Positions 7,509 to 14,085 of a stretch of 14,085 bases of DNA are shown piece after piece; position 1 is the stretch's first letter; the number at the start of each line of letters is the position of its first letter. Source of the DNA: Paracoccaceae bacterium (lineage in GTDB: Bacteria > Pseudomonadota > Alphaproteobacteria > Rhodobacterales > Rhodobacteraceae); the NCBI GenBank assembly GCA_021767525.1, contig JAASTF010000055.1, forward strand, positions 1 through 14,085, read 5' to 3'. Made by a program: the position numbers and the translations under genes. Below the pieces are notes generated by a model that saw only the letters and a list, made by a program, of their open reading frames with translations, had not been told where the DNA came from and searched no databases.

Positions 7509-7901
7509 ATGGAACTTGTGACCGAAATCCTGGTGTCGTTCTTCCTGATCCTGGCGGGGCTGTTCGGGCTGGTCGGCTCGTTCGGGTTGATCAAGCTAAA
7601 AGACACGATGCAGCGCCTGCACGCGCCGACCAAGGCCACCACCCTGGGCGTGGGCGGCGTTCTGATCGCCTCGATACTGTATTTCCTGCTGGTCGAGGGC
7701 GGGTTCAGCTTTCATGAATTGCTGATCACGCTGTTCTTGTTCCTGACCGCGCCGATCAGCGCGAATTTCATCGCCAAGACCTATATCCAGGCGCGGGTGA
7801 GCGAGGATGATGTGCCCGCGACCGGCACCGATTTCGGCTGGTCCGTCTACGACGATCCGCCGCTAATCGAGGACGAGCGCGAGCGCGGCCAGGATGCCTG
7901 A
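7509..7901 (+). CDS. mrpG: Mrp antiporter subunit G
   Basis: MrpG (MnhG/PhaG) is the last subunit of the antiporter operon. The 130-residue protein has three membrane helices and the family motifs GLIKLKDTMQRLHAPTKATT (26-45) and HELLITLFLFLTAPISANFI (69-88). The C-terminal 30 or so residues (from about 98) are a hydrophilic, Asp/Glu-rich extension predicted to be cytoplasmic. The ATG at 7509 follows the mrpF stop by nine bases, with a GGGGGCGGGA purine-rich site in the gap. The next gene starts three bases after its stop, so transcription likely continues. Confidence 0.94.
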   Translation: MELVTEILVSFFLILAGLFGLVGSFGLIKLKDTMQRLHAPTKATTLGVGGVLIASILYFLLVEGGFSFHELLITLFLFLTAPISANFIAKTYIQARVSEDDVPATGTDFGWSVYDDPPLIEDERERGQDA

Positions 7902-7904
7902 ACG

Positions 7905-8531
7905 ATGACCGGAGTTGCCCTGACGCTGGATCACATCGCGGTTGCGGCCGAAACGCTGGACGCCGGGCGCGCGCATCTGGAACAGGCATTGGGCATCACC
8001 CTGTCGGCCGGTGGGCAGCATGCGGTCATGGGCACCCATAATCTGCTGACCGGCATGGAAGACGGCCTATATTTCGAGCTGATCGCCATCGACCCGCAAG
8101 CCCCGAAACCCGCGCATCCGCGCTGGTTCGATCTTGATCGCTTTGTTGGGGCGCCGCGCCTGACCAACTGGATCCTGCGCTGTGACGATCTGGACGCCGC
8201 ACTGGCCGCGCTGCCCGGCGCGGGCGCGGCGCTGGACGTCGCGCGGGGCGATCTGCGCTGGCGCATGGGGGTGCCGGCGGATGGCGTGCTGCCTTTCGAC
8301 AACACGCATCCCGCGCTGATCGAATGGAAGGGGGCGGCGCATCCGGTCGACCGGCTGCCCAATTCCCGGATGCGCCTGGTCGAGCTGCGGGTGATGCACC
8401 CGCAGGCCGGTGCCCTGCGCGATACGCTGGCCCCATACCTGGATGATGCGCGCATCCGCTTTGCCGAGGCGCCCGCCCCCGCGCTCGAGGCTGTGCTGGA
8501 CACGCCCAACGGCCGTCAGGTGTTGCGGTGA
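7905..8531 (+). CDS. Glyoxalase_3 / VOC-fold protein
   Basis: The 208-residue product matches the Glyoxalase_3-type VOC superfamily seen widely in alphaproteobacteria. Visible signatures are LDHIAVAAETLDAG (8-21), the GGQHAVMGTHNLLTG loop (36-50), YFELIAIDP (56-64), RWFDLD (73-78) and THPALIEW (134-141). Likely metal or active-site candidates by VOC analogy are H10, E58, H135 and E140, but this is inferred. The fold catalyses isomerisation, lyase or dioxygenase reactions in different members, and the substrate here cannot be named. There is no signal peptide, so it is cytoplasmic. It starts three bases after mrpG and ends in a GTGA overlap with the acetyltransferase gene. Confidence 0.87.
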   Translation: MTGVALTLDHIAVAAETLDAGRAHLEQALGITLSAGGQHAVMGTHNLLTGMEDGLYFELIAIDPQAPKPAHPRWFDLDRFVGAPRLTNWILRCDDLDAALAALPGAGAALDVARGDLRWRMGVPADGVLPFDNTHPALIEWKGAAHPVDRLPNSRMRLVELRVMHPQAGALRDTLAPYLDDARIRFAEAPAPALEAVLDTPNGRQVLR

Positions 8532-9007
8532 CCGTGCGGCCCGCCCGGCCGCAGGATGCGCCCGCGCTGCTGCCCCTTCTGAACACGCTGATCCGCGACA
8601 CGACCGTGACCTTCACGAACCGCGAGAAAACCGCCGACGACATCCGCGAAGACATCCTGTCGCGCGGCGCGGCCTTCTTGGTGGCCGAACAAGCGGGGCA
8701 AATCCTTGGCTTTGCCAGCTACGCGCAGTTTCGCGGCGGCCCGGGCTATGCCCGCTCGATGGAACATTCGATCCTGTTGGGCGAAGGCGCGCGTGGCAAG
8801 GGCGTGGGGCGCGGATTGCTGACCGCGCTGTGCGATCATGCGCGCGGGCAGGGGGTGCATGTGATGGTCGCGGGTGTCAGCGCAGAAAATGCCGCGGGCC
8901 TGGCCTTTCATGCGCGGATGGGTTTCGTCGAAACCGGGCGGATGGCCGAGGTGGGGTTCAAGTTCGGGCGCTATCTCGACTTGGTGTTGATGCAAAAAAT
9001 TCTGTGA
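8528..9007 (+). CDS. GNAT-family N-acetyltransferase (phosphinothricin/YncA type)
   Basis: The 159-residue protein is a single GNAT domain that would transfer an acetyl group from acetyl-CoA to an amine. The acetyl-CoA-binding motif A is RGKGVGRGLLTAL (89-101). Before it is the MEHSILL strand (78-84), and after it SAENAAGLAFHARMGF (118-133). The C-terminal VGFKFGRYLDLVLMQ (142-156) closely resembles phosphinothricin acetyltransferase and YncA/MnaT-like enzymes, so methionine-derivative or glutamine-analogue substrates are possible but unproven. The GTG start at 8528 overlaps the previous stop (GTGA) and gives full family length. Confidence 0.9.
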   Translation: MTVRPARPQDAPALLPLLNTLIRDTTVTFTNREKTADDIREDILSRGAAFLVAEQAGQILGFASYAQFRGGPGYARSMEHSILLGEGARGKGVGRGLLTALCDHARGQGVHVMVAGVSAENAAGLAFHARMGFVETGRMAEVGFKFGRYLDLVLMQKIL

Positions 9008-9048
9008 CCGCGCTGACAGATGCGCCCGCACAGGATAGGGTGCGCCCC

Positions 9049-9732
9049 ATGTCGATCTGGACACGCATATCCGACGCGCTTTCGGCGCTGGCCTCGGGCG
9101 AGCCGCTGTCGGCGGTGTTCGACCGGTTGCGCACGCCGCCCGAACGTTCGGTCGCGTTCACCATCGCGGTGATCGCGCTGGGGGCCAAGATGGCCAAGGC
9201 CGACGGTCAGGTGACCCGCGACGAGGTGGCCGCCTTTCGCGAGGTGTTCCAGATCGCCCCGCAGGACGAGGCGCAGGCCGCGCGCGTCTTCAACCTGGCC
9301 CGCCAGGACGTGGCCGGGTTCGAGGATTACGCCGCCAAGATCAAGGCGATGTTCGATCGCACCGAAGGCCCGCTGTGCGACCTGATGGAGGGGCTGTTTC
9401 ACATTGCCATGGCCGATGGCACCTATCACCCGGCCGAAGACGCGTTCCTGGAGCGGGTGGCGCAGATTTTCGGCCTGCCCGAGCGCGAGTTCCGGGGGCT
9501 GCGTGCGCGGTTCGTGCCCGATGCCACGCCGGATCCCTATTCCGTGCTGGGCGTCAGCCCCGATATGCCGATGAACGACATCCGCCGCGCGTGGAAAAAG
9601 CTGGTGCGCGAAAACCATCCCGACGCCCTGACCGCGCGCGGCCTTCCGCAAGAGGCGATCAGGATGGCCGAACGGCGGATGCATGACATCAACGAAGCCT
9701 GGGACGCGATCAACAAGGGCAAGGCCGCCTGA
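9049..9732 (+). CDS. TerB-DnaJ protein (DjlA-like co-chaperone)
   Basis: The 227-residue protein combines a TerB domain (about 36-155) with a C-terminal J domain (about 162-224). The TerB part has two Asp-Gly acidic loops, AKADGQVTRDEV (49-60) and AMADGTYHPAED (120-131). The J domain has DPYSVLGVSPDMP (162-174) and the Hsp70-activating HPD tripeptide at 190-192. DjlA-type proteins are DnaK co-chaperones, but E. coli DjlA is anchored by an N-terminal membrane helix. None is seen here, so this form is probably soluble. The ATG at 9049 is chosen because it starts the conserved region and follows an AGGATAGG site; the open frame extends far upstream through the acetyltransferase gene. The stop overlaps the next start by one base (TGATG). 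Confidence 0.88.
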   Translation: MSIWTRISDALSALASGEPLSAVFDRLRTPPERSVAFTIAVIALGAKMAKADGQVTRDEVAAFREVFQIAPQDEAQAARVFNLARQDVAGFEDYAAKIKAMFDRTEGPLCDLMEGLFHIAMADGTYHPAEDAFLERVAQIFGLPEREFRGLRARFVPDATPDPYSVLGVSPDMPMNDIRRAWKKLVRENHPDALTARGLPQEAIRMAERRMHDINEAWDAINKGKAA

Positions 9733-10760
9733 TGCGGATCGCCACCTATAACGTCGAATGGTTCAACAACCTTTTCGACGATCAGGGCAACATGCTGGAC
9801 GACAAGGGCTGGTCGGGCCGCCATGACGTGCGCCGCACCGATCAATTGGCCGCTTTGGGCATCGTCTTTACCGCGCTCAATGCCGATGCGGTGATGGTGG
9901 TCGAGGCGCCCGACCACAACGGGCGGCGCGCCACGGTGCCGGCGCTGGAAAACTTTGCCCGGGCTTTCGATCTGCGCGCGCGCAAGGCGGTTGTGGGCTT
10001 TCCCAACGACACGCAGCAGGAAATCGCGCTGCTATACGATCCCGACACGATGGAGGCGCGCCACGACCCGCAGGGCGACCCCACCGGCAAAAAGGGCGAT
10101 GCGCACAGCCCCCGCTTTGACGGGGTGTTTCGGATCGATCTGGATATCGACGCAACCGAGGATCTGGTGCGCTTTTCCAAGCCGCCGCTGGAATTGGCGG
10201 TCAAGACCGCCTCGGGGCGCGGCCTGCGCATGATCGGCGCGCATCTGAAATCCAAGGCGCCGCATGGCGCGCATGACCGCGACGAGGTGATGCGCATCGC
10301 CATCTCGAACCGCCGCAAGCAACTGGCCCAGGCGATCTGGCTGCGCCGCCGGATCGACGAGCACCTGGCCCGGAACGAGCCGCTGATGGTGATGGGCGAC
10401 CTGAACGACGGCCCGGGCCTGGATGAATACGAACACCTTTTCGGCCGCTCGTCGGTCGAGATCGTGATGGGGCAAGACGGCCCAAGCCCCGAGCTTTACG
10501 ACCCGCACGCCCGCCGCGCGCTGCAACAGCGCATCGGTGCCACGCCCACGACGGCGCGGTTTTTCCTGGGCAGCGAGGGGCGGTATCTTCAGGCGTTGCT
10601 GGATTATGTCATGGTGTCGGCGGATTTGCGCGCCTTGGCGCCGCGCTGGCGCATCTGGCATCCGTTCGATGATCCGGTGTGCTGGAAAACGCCCGAGCTG
10701 CGCGAGGCGCTGGTCACCGCGTCGGATCATTTCCCGGTGACGGTGGATATCGGCCTATAA
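9732..10760 (+). CDS. Endonuclease/exonuclease/phosphatase-family protein
   Basis: The 342-residue protein has the full set of metal-dependent EEP catalytic motifs. These are N7 in ATYNVEWF (4-11), E58 in MVVEAPD (55-61), H171 in GAHLKSK (169-175), D223 and N225 in MGDLND (221-226), D291 in LLDYVMVS (289-296), and the terminal S331-D332-H333 in ASDHFPVTVDI. Superfamily members cleave phosphodiesters in DNA, RNA, phospholipids or small molecules. Nothing here fixes the substrate, so a nuclease is only one option. There is no signal peptide or membrane segment. The ATG at 9732 shares one base with the preceding stop, implying coupled translation with the TerB-DnaJ gene. Confidence 0.88.
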   Translation: MRIATYNVEWFNNLFDDQGNMLDDKGWSGRHDVRRTDQLAALGIVFTALNADAVMVVEAPDHNGRRATVPALENFARAFDLRARKAVVGFPNDTQQEIALLYDPDTMEARHDPQGDPTGKKGDAHSPRFDGVFRIDLDIDATEDLVRFSKPPLELAVKTASGRGLRMIGAHLKSKAPHGAHDRDEVMRIAISNRRKQLAQAIWLRRRIDEHLARNEPLMVMGDLNDGPGLDEYEHLFGRSSVEIVMGQDGPSPELYDPHARRALQQRIGATPTTARFFLGSEGRYLQALLDYVMVSADLRALAPRWRIWHPFDDPVCWKTPELREALVTASDHFPVTVDIGL

Positions 10761-10795
10761 CGCGCGGCGGACTCAAAATCGGCAGGCAAAGCGGC

Positions 10796-10801
10796 TATAT
10801 A
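10796..10801 (+). promoter_or_regulatory. Possible -10 box close to the start of the secreted-protein gene
   Basis: TATATA lies six bases upstream of the ATG at 10808. If it is a -10 element, transcription would begin at or next to the A of the ATG and the message would be leaderless. A GAGG at 10803-10806 is too close to the ATG to be a normal ribosome-binding site. The -35 region (about 10773-10778) is poor, so support is weak. Confidence 0.25.
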
Positions 10802-10807
10802 CGAGGC

Positions 10808-11173
10808 ATGAAACAGCTGATCGCCGCCGCCGCCATCGCCCTTTTGCCGCTTTCCGCCACCGCGCAGGACAGCGACGAGGACGGGTTTTCCCTGATGGAA
10901 GAGGGCGCGCGGATGTTCCTGCGCGGCATGATGGACGAGGCCGAGCCAGCCCTGCGCGAACTGCGCCGCCTGGTCGAGGACATGGAGCCCGCCATGCGCC
11001 AATTCGTTCAGGAAATGGGCCCCGCGCTGAACGATCTGGCCGAAAAGATAGACGATTTTTCCAATTACCACCCGCCCGAGATGCTGCCCAATGGCGACAT
11101 CATCCTGCGCCGCAAGGTGCCGATGCCCGCTGCACCCGAAGCCCCCGGCGAGAACGGCGAAATCGACTTGTAA
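10808..11173 (+). CDS. Small secreted alpha-helical protein, function unknown
   Basis: I do not recognise a characterised family. The 121-residue product begins with a clear signal peptide, MKQLIAAAAIALLPLSATAQ, with probable cleavage after the ATAQ at residue 20. The mature protein is acidic and helical from about 26 to 84, with repeated short units of the pattern EPALRELRRLVEDMEPAM. A PPEMLPNGDIILRRK stretch (89-103) and a proline/alanine-rich tail follow. No Walker or other catalytic motif is present, and no second membrane helix, so a soluble periplasmic protein is likely. The ATG at 10808 is chosen because it begins the signal peptide; an in-frame ATG at 10679 lies inside the upstream gene. 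It stands 47 bases after that gene and converges on ppx. Confidence 0.78.
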   Translation: MKQLIAAAAIALLPLSATAQDSDEDGFSLMEEGARMFLRGMMDEAEPALRELRRLVEDMEPAMRQFVQEMGPALNDLAEKIDDFSNYHPPEMLPNGDIILRRKVPMPAAPEAPGENGEIDL

Positions 11174-11193
11174 GCGGGTGTAGGTCAATGGTG

Positions 11194-11206
11194 GGCTGAC
11201 ACAGCC
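11194..11206. terminator. Short hairpin in the convergent gap
   Basis: GGCTG (11194-11198), loop ACA and CAGCC (11202-11206) form a perfect 5-bp stem in the 37-base gap between the convergent secreted-protein and ppx genes. A bidirectional terminator would be expected here, but the stem is short and no strong T-tract follows on either strand, so the call is tentative. Confidence 0.3.
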
Positions 11207-11210
11207 AATC

Positions 11211-12767
11211 CTATTTGCCGTTGCGGACGCGCCGTATTTTGACCTTTGTCTGCGCATCGAGGGTCGTGGCAAGGGATTGGAACCGCGCCTCGGCCACCTC
11301 GCCGAACAGCGGCTCGGCCTCGCGGCTTAACCACAGCTCCAGTTCTTTCTTTTTCGGGAACCAGCGCAGTTCGCCCATCGGTGCGCCCTGCAGCCACAGC
11401 ATCGCGCCGAACCGCATGGCCTTGCCCAGCACCTCGGCTTGATGGACGTCTTTTTCGGGGATCAGGTCATAGACCTCGTCGAACCGGCTGCCTTCGCGCT
11501 TGTTGGTATAGCGGTGCATCAGCGCCAGACCCAGGAACACCCGTTCCGCATGTTTCAGCCCGCCCAGGTTGGCGCGGGTGGCGTTGTCGAAACAGACCTC
11601 GGCGCGGTAATCGGGATGCGCGCGCCAGCTGACATCGTGCAACAAACAGGCCGCGCGGATCAGGCGCTTGCGCTCGTCCGAGGTGCCGGAAAAAAGCGGC
11701 AGAATGAAATGATACAGCTGCCGACCGAACCCGGGCTGGCGGGCGTCCTTGTCCTCGGCAAAGCGGCAGGCCTCGATCAGCGGGTCGCGGTCGCGCAGGT
11801 CCTGTGGCATCTGTTCATAAAGCATCCCTTCGCGGATACCATAGCTGCTGATGGCGATATCGCGCGGTTTGAACCGCTTGATAACCTCTTTCAGCACCTC
11901 GGCGGCCAGCGGCACCAGCGCCATCCGGCTGGACGAGACACCGGCCCGCGCGCGCAGATCATCGGGATCTTGCTTGGCGATGTATTTCACCGTTTCGCGC
12001 ACGGATTTGCGGCTCATCCGGTATTCGTGCAGCACGTGCAGCGGATAGCCGCGCCGCTCCATGTCGATGCGGGCGATGGCGCGCCATGACCCGCCCACCA
12101 GGAACAGGCGGTTATTCTGCGGGCCCATCTGCTCGGCCAGCTTGTCCAGCGTGTCGCGGATATACTGGCGGCGGCCCTTTTTGCCGCCCTTGACCGAGGC
12201 CAGTTTCAGCGGCCCCAGGGCCGAGGTTTCGCGCCGCCCGACGACGCCGCCGTTGATCTCGGCCAGTTCCATCGACGAGCCGCCGATGTCGCAAACCAGC
12301 CCGAAAGAGCCTGGCCAGCCCAACAGAACACCCTGCGCCGACAGCCGCGCCTCTTCGCGCCCGTCGATGACGTGGATTTTCAACCCGGTTTCGCGCAGCA
12401 CCTCGTCGCAGAACTCGGGCCCATCCTCGGCGTCGCGCACGGCGGCGGTGGCCACAATGGTCAGCGGCGCGATATCCATGCCGTCGGCCAGATGCTTGAA
12501 CCGGCGCAGCGCCGAAAGGGCCCGCGCACGCCCTGTGGGCGACAGCCGGCCGGTATCGCCCAGTCCCTCGCCCAGGGCGCACATGATCTTTTCGTTGTAA
12601 AAATACGCCGGGCTGCGCGCGGCGCCGTCGAACACCACAAGACGCACCGAGTTCGAGCCCACATCGACAACCCCCACACGGGACAGTGCCCGGGCCTTGG
12701 GGTCGTTGAAAAGCGGCCTGCCGAACGGCCCCCATTCGGTGGGTGCCGTGCCGGTCATATCGGTCAT
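11211..12767 (-). CDS. ppx: Ppx/GppA-family phosphatase (exopolyphosphatase or pppGpp phosphatase) with C-terminal HD-type region
   Basis: The 518-residue protein belongs to the ASKHA-fold Ppx/GppA family, which removes terminal phosphates from polyphosphate or converts pppGpp to ppGpp. The N-terminal phosphate loop is VGVVDVGSNSVRLVVFDG, with D35. VATAAVRDAEDG follows, then the GREEARLSAQG segment carrying the candidate catalytic glutamate (about 138-139). The second phosphate loop is CDIGGSSMELAEI (159-171), then FLVGGS (222-227). The C-terminal part has an HD pair in ACLLHDVSW (377-378), as in longer Ppx/GppA proteins. Polyphosphatase and guanosine phosphatase roles cannot be separated by eye. 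I chose the ATG at 12767, which has GGAG eight bases upstream; the open frame continues to a TTG at 12824, and ATG 12758 is also possible. A 57-base gap follows the perM stop. Confidence 0.9.
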   Translation of the reverse strand: MTDMTGTAPTEWGPFGRPLFNDPKARALSRVGVVDVGSNSVRLVVFDGAARSPAYFYNEKIMCALGEGLGDTGRLSPTGRARALSALRRFKHLADGMDIAPLTIVATAAVRDAEDGPEFCDEVLRETGLKIHVIDGREEARLSAQGVLLGWPGSFGLVCDIGGSSMELAEINGGVVGRRETSALGPLKLASVKGGKKGRRQYIRDTLDKLAEQMGPQNNRLFLVGGSWRAIARIDMERRGYPLHVLHEYRMSRKSVRETVKYIAKQDPDDLRARAGVSSSRMALVPLAAEVLKEVIKRFKPRDIAISSYGIREGMLYEQMPQDLRDRDPLIEACRFAEDKDARQPGFGRQLYHFILPLFSGTSDERKRLIRAACLLHDVSWRAHPDYRAEVCFDNATRANLGGLKHAERVFLGLALMHRYTNKREGSRFDEVYDLIPEKDVHQAEVLGKAMRFGAMLWLQGAPMGELRWFPKKKELELWLSREAEPLFGEVAEARFQSLATTLDAQTKVKIRRVRNGK

Positions 12768-12800
12768 GGTATTGGCTCCGTGCCGTTTTGCCCCTGTTAT

Positions 12801-12815
12801 GGCGGCGGTGCCGCC
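12801..12815. other. Hairpin between perM and ppx
   Basis: GGCGGC (12801-12806), loop GGT and GCCGCC (12810-12815) form a perfect 6-bp GC stem in the 57-base gap between the two minus-strand genes. No T-run follows on the minus strand, so it may partly attenuate transcription, stabilise the message, or do nothing. Confidence 0.4.
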
Positions 12816-12824
12816 GGGGGTCAA

Positions 12825-13943
12825 TCAACGAGGTTCGGCATGGGCCGGGCCGGGCGCGGCCACCGACTTGTCGGCGGACAGAAAGTCGCCCAGGATTTTC
12901 AGGCTGGCCACGTTGTCGCAAATCACCTTGAGCAACACCAGGAACGGCACCGCCAGCAACGTGCCCGGAACGCCCCAAAGCCAGCCCCAGGCCAGCACGG
13001 TCAGGAAAACGGCGATCGTGTTCAGCTCCAGCCGCCGGCCCAGCAGCCAGGGCGTGACGATCTGCCCTTCCAGCGTGGTCAGGGCGGCATAGCCCAAGGG
13101 GGGCAACAGGCCGCTGGCAAGGTCGGGATAGGTGGTCAGCCCCCCCAAGGCCACCAGCGCCACGCCGATGATCCCGCCCAGATAAGGCAGGTAATTCAGC
13201 ACAAAGGCCGCCGCGCCCCATAGCAGCGGGTTGGGAAACCCGATCAGCCAAAGATAGGCCGCAAGGCAGGCGCCCAGCCCCATGTTAATCAGCGTGATCG
13301 ACAAAAGGTAGCGCGAAATGCGGCTTTCGATGTCAAAGATGATCTGCCCGGCGCGATCCTGGTCGTTCGGAAAGGCGCGCAGGATTTTCAGCAGCACCAG
13401 ATCGCCCGACCCCAGGATCAGCAGCGCCAGGATGGTGCCGATGGCGATGGAGGTGCCGAAATTCGCGGTGTGCCCCACCAACGTTGACAGCCAACCGGCG
13501 CCTTGGGTTTCGACCTTGGGCGCGTCAGAGCCGCCTTCGGCCATCTGCTCGACCTCGCGGGTGGCGTCTTGCACCTCTTGCACCGAGGAAAAGATCGAGG
13601 CGAGTTTCCATCGCAGCTCGACCGCCATCTGCGGGATCTGAGACAGCCAGTCGGACAAAATGCCCGACATCGAATAGACCGCCGCCGCGATGGCCGAGGC
13701 CAGCCCGCCGATCAGCAAAAAGGCCGCCAGAGGCGCAGGGATGCCGACCCGGCACAGCGCCCGCATGATCGGGCGCAGCGTCAGGGCCAGCATCAGGCCG
13801 AACAGGATCGGAAACAGCACGTCGCGGGCGAACAGAACCGCGCCGAACAAAAGGATCAGGAAGATCCCCGTCAAAAGGCCCCGGATCAGCACAAGCTCGC
13901 GCAGCCGGCCATCGTGGTCGGGGCCGGACCCGGGCCCCGTCAC
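12825..13943 (-). CDS. AI-2E transporter family (PerM/UPF0118) membrane protein
   Basis: This 372-residue polytopic inner-membrane protein has the usual family arrangement. Two hydrophobic blocks lie at 16-60 and 69-93. A hydrophilic, helix-rich section follows (about 94-150), then a C-terminal membrane core. Family motifs are NYLPYLGGIIG (250-260), LEGQIVTPWLLGRRLELN (291-308) and WLWGVPGTLLAVPFL (321-335). Members have been linked to autoinducer-2 export (TqsA), Na+/H+ exchange and permease functions, so the substrate is open; I therefore give no gene symbol. The GTG start at 13943 forms a GTGA overlap with the stop of the preceding minus-strand gene. No strong ribosome-binding site is visible, consistent with coupled translation. 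It lies upstream of ppx and may share its transcript. Confidence 0.88.
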   Translation of the reverse strand: MTGPGSGPDHDGRLRELVLIRGLLTGIFLILLFGAVLFARDVLFPILFGLMLALTLRPIMRALCRVGIPAPLAAFLLIGGLASAIAAAVYSMSGILSDWLSQIPQMAVELRWKLASIFSSVQEVQDATREVEQMAEGGSDAPKVETQGAGWLSTLVGHTANFGTSIAIGTILALLILGSGDLVLLKILRAFPNDQDRAGQIIFDIESRISRYLLSITLINMGLGACLAAYLWLIGFPNPLLWGAAAFVLNYLPYLGGIIGVALVALGGLTTYPDLASGLLPPLGYAALTTLEGQIVTPWLLGRRLELNTIAVFLTVLAWGWLWGVPGTLLAVPFLVLLKVICDNVASLKILGDFLSADKSVAAPGPAHAEPR

Positions 13944-14083
13944 TTTTTGCGGCCCGACAGAAAGCCTGCCACGAAGCCGGCCAGCACGACGTAGGGTGCG
14001 GCGCGGCCCATTTCCTGGCCGGCCTCCTTGGCCAGAAGATCAAGCTGCGCCATCAGCTCGGGCGGCAGAGCACCCTGTTTTTG
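13940..14083 (-). CDS. Small membrane-anchored protein, 3' end only (partial)
   Basis: The last 47 codons of a minus-strand gene enter from the right edge; its start lies outside the window. The visible part has a helical hydrophilic stretch containing ELMAQLDLLAKEAGQEMGR. After it comes one hydrophobic segment, APYVVLAGFVAGFLSG, with small-residue spacing typical of a membrane helix, and a basic end (GRKK). The stop overlaps the GTG of the PerM-like gene as GTGA (13940-13943). That overlap and the GC-rich, coding-like composition support a real gene. I do not recognise the family; the layout resembles small C-tail-anchored proteins. Confidence 0.65.
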   Translation of the reverse strand, partial: QKQGALPPELMAQLDLLAKEAGQEMGRAAPYVVLAGFVAGFLSGRKK

Positions 14084-14085
14084 CT

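Noticed and set aside
8410..9048. An extended start for the TerB-DnaJ gene reaching back through the acetyltransferase gene.
   Set aside because: The extra residues are an Arg/Ala-rich shadow of the acetyltransferase and VOC frames. The conserved protein begins at ATG 9049.
12768..12824. The longer ppx product starting at TTG 12824.
   Set aside because: TTG is a rare start, and the added 19 residues are not family-like. ATG 12767 has a GGAG site at proper spacing.
1..14085. CRISPR array, tRNA, rRNA, insertion sequence or prophage genes.
   Set aside because: I saw no regularly spaced repeats, no tRNA-like cloverleaf and no transposase, integrase or phage structural motifs on either strand.

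Overview
The window looks like chromosomal DNA from an alphaproteobacterium, most likely a Rhodobacteraceae (Roseobacter-type) species. Three things point there: high GC (about 60% in the blocks I counted), a ThyX of the rhodobacterial type, and a six-gene Mrp/Pha antiporter cluster in which subunit A carries a fused subunit B. Most of the window is ordinary core genome. I do not see a complete, clearly novel multi-gene system. The part that fits least well is 696-1751.

Layout, plus strand. The 3' part of thyX (1-699) is followed, through a GTGA overlap, by an AT-rich gene for a TerB-like plus BRCT protein (696-1580). Next comes a 377-base gap (1581-1957) holding a large GC-rich inverted repeat, a possible promoter and a G-rich leader. 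A tightly packed run of genes then follows: mrpA(B)-C-D-E-F-G (1958-7901), a Glyoxalase_3/VOC-fold protein, a GNAT acetyltransferase, a TerB-DnaJ (DjlA-like) protein and an endonuclease/exonuclease/phosphatase-fold protein (to 10760). Junctions in this run are mostly overlaps of 1-4 bases or gaps of a few bases; the longest is 41 bases. A small secreted alpha-helical protein (10808-11173) ends the plus-strand set.

Layout, minus strand. Reading from the right edge there is the 3' end of a small membrane protein (13940-14083), a PerM/AI-2E-family membrane protein (12825-13943, GTGA overlap) and a Ppx/GppA phosphatase (11211-12767). The two gene sets converge at about 11190.

Working together. 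The Mrp complex is a multi-subunit cation (Na+ or K+)/H+ antiporter of the inner membrane, related to the membrane arm of complex I, and supports pH and salt homeostasis. The four genes after mrpG are not known Mrp partners and probably just share transcription. The BRCT gene has base and codon use unlike its neighbours and was probably acquired horizontally. The other calls rest on conserved motifs read directly from the translations.
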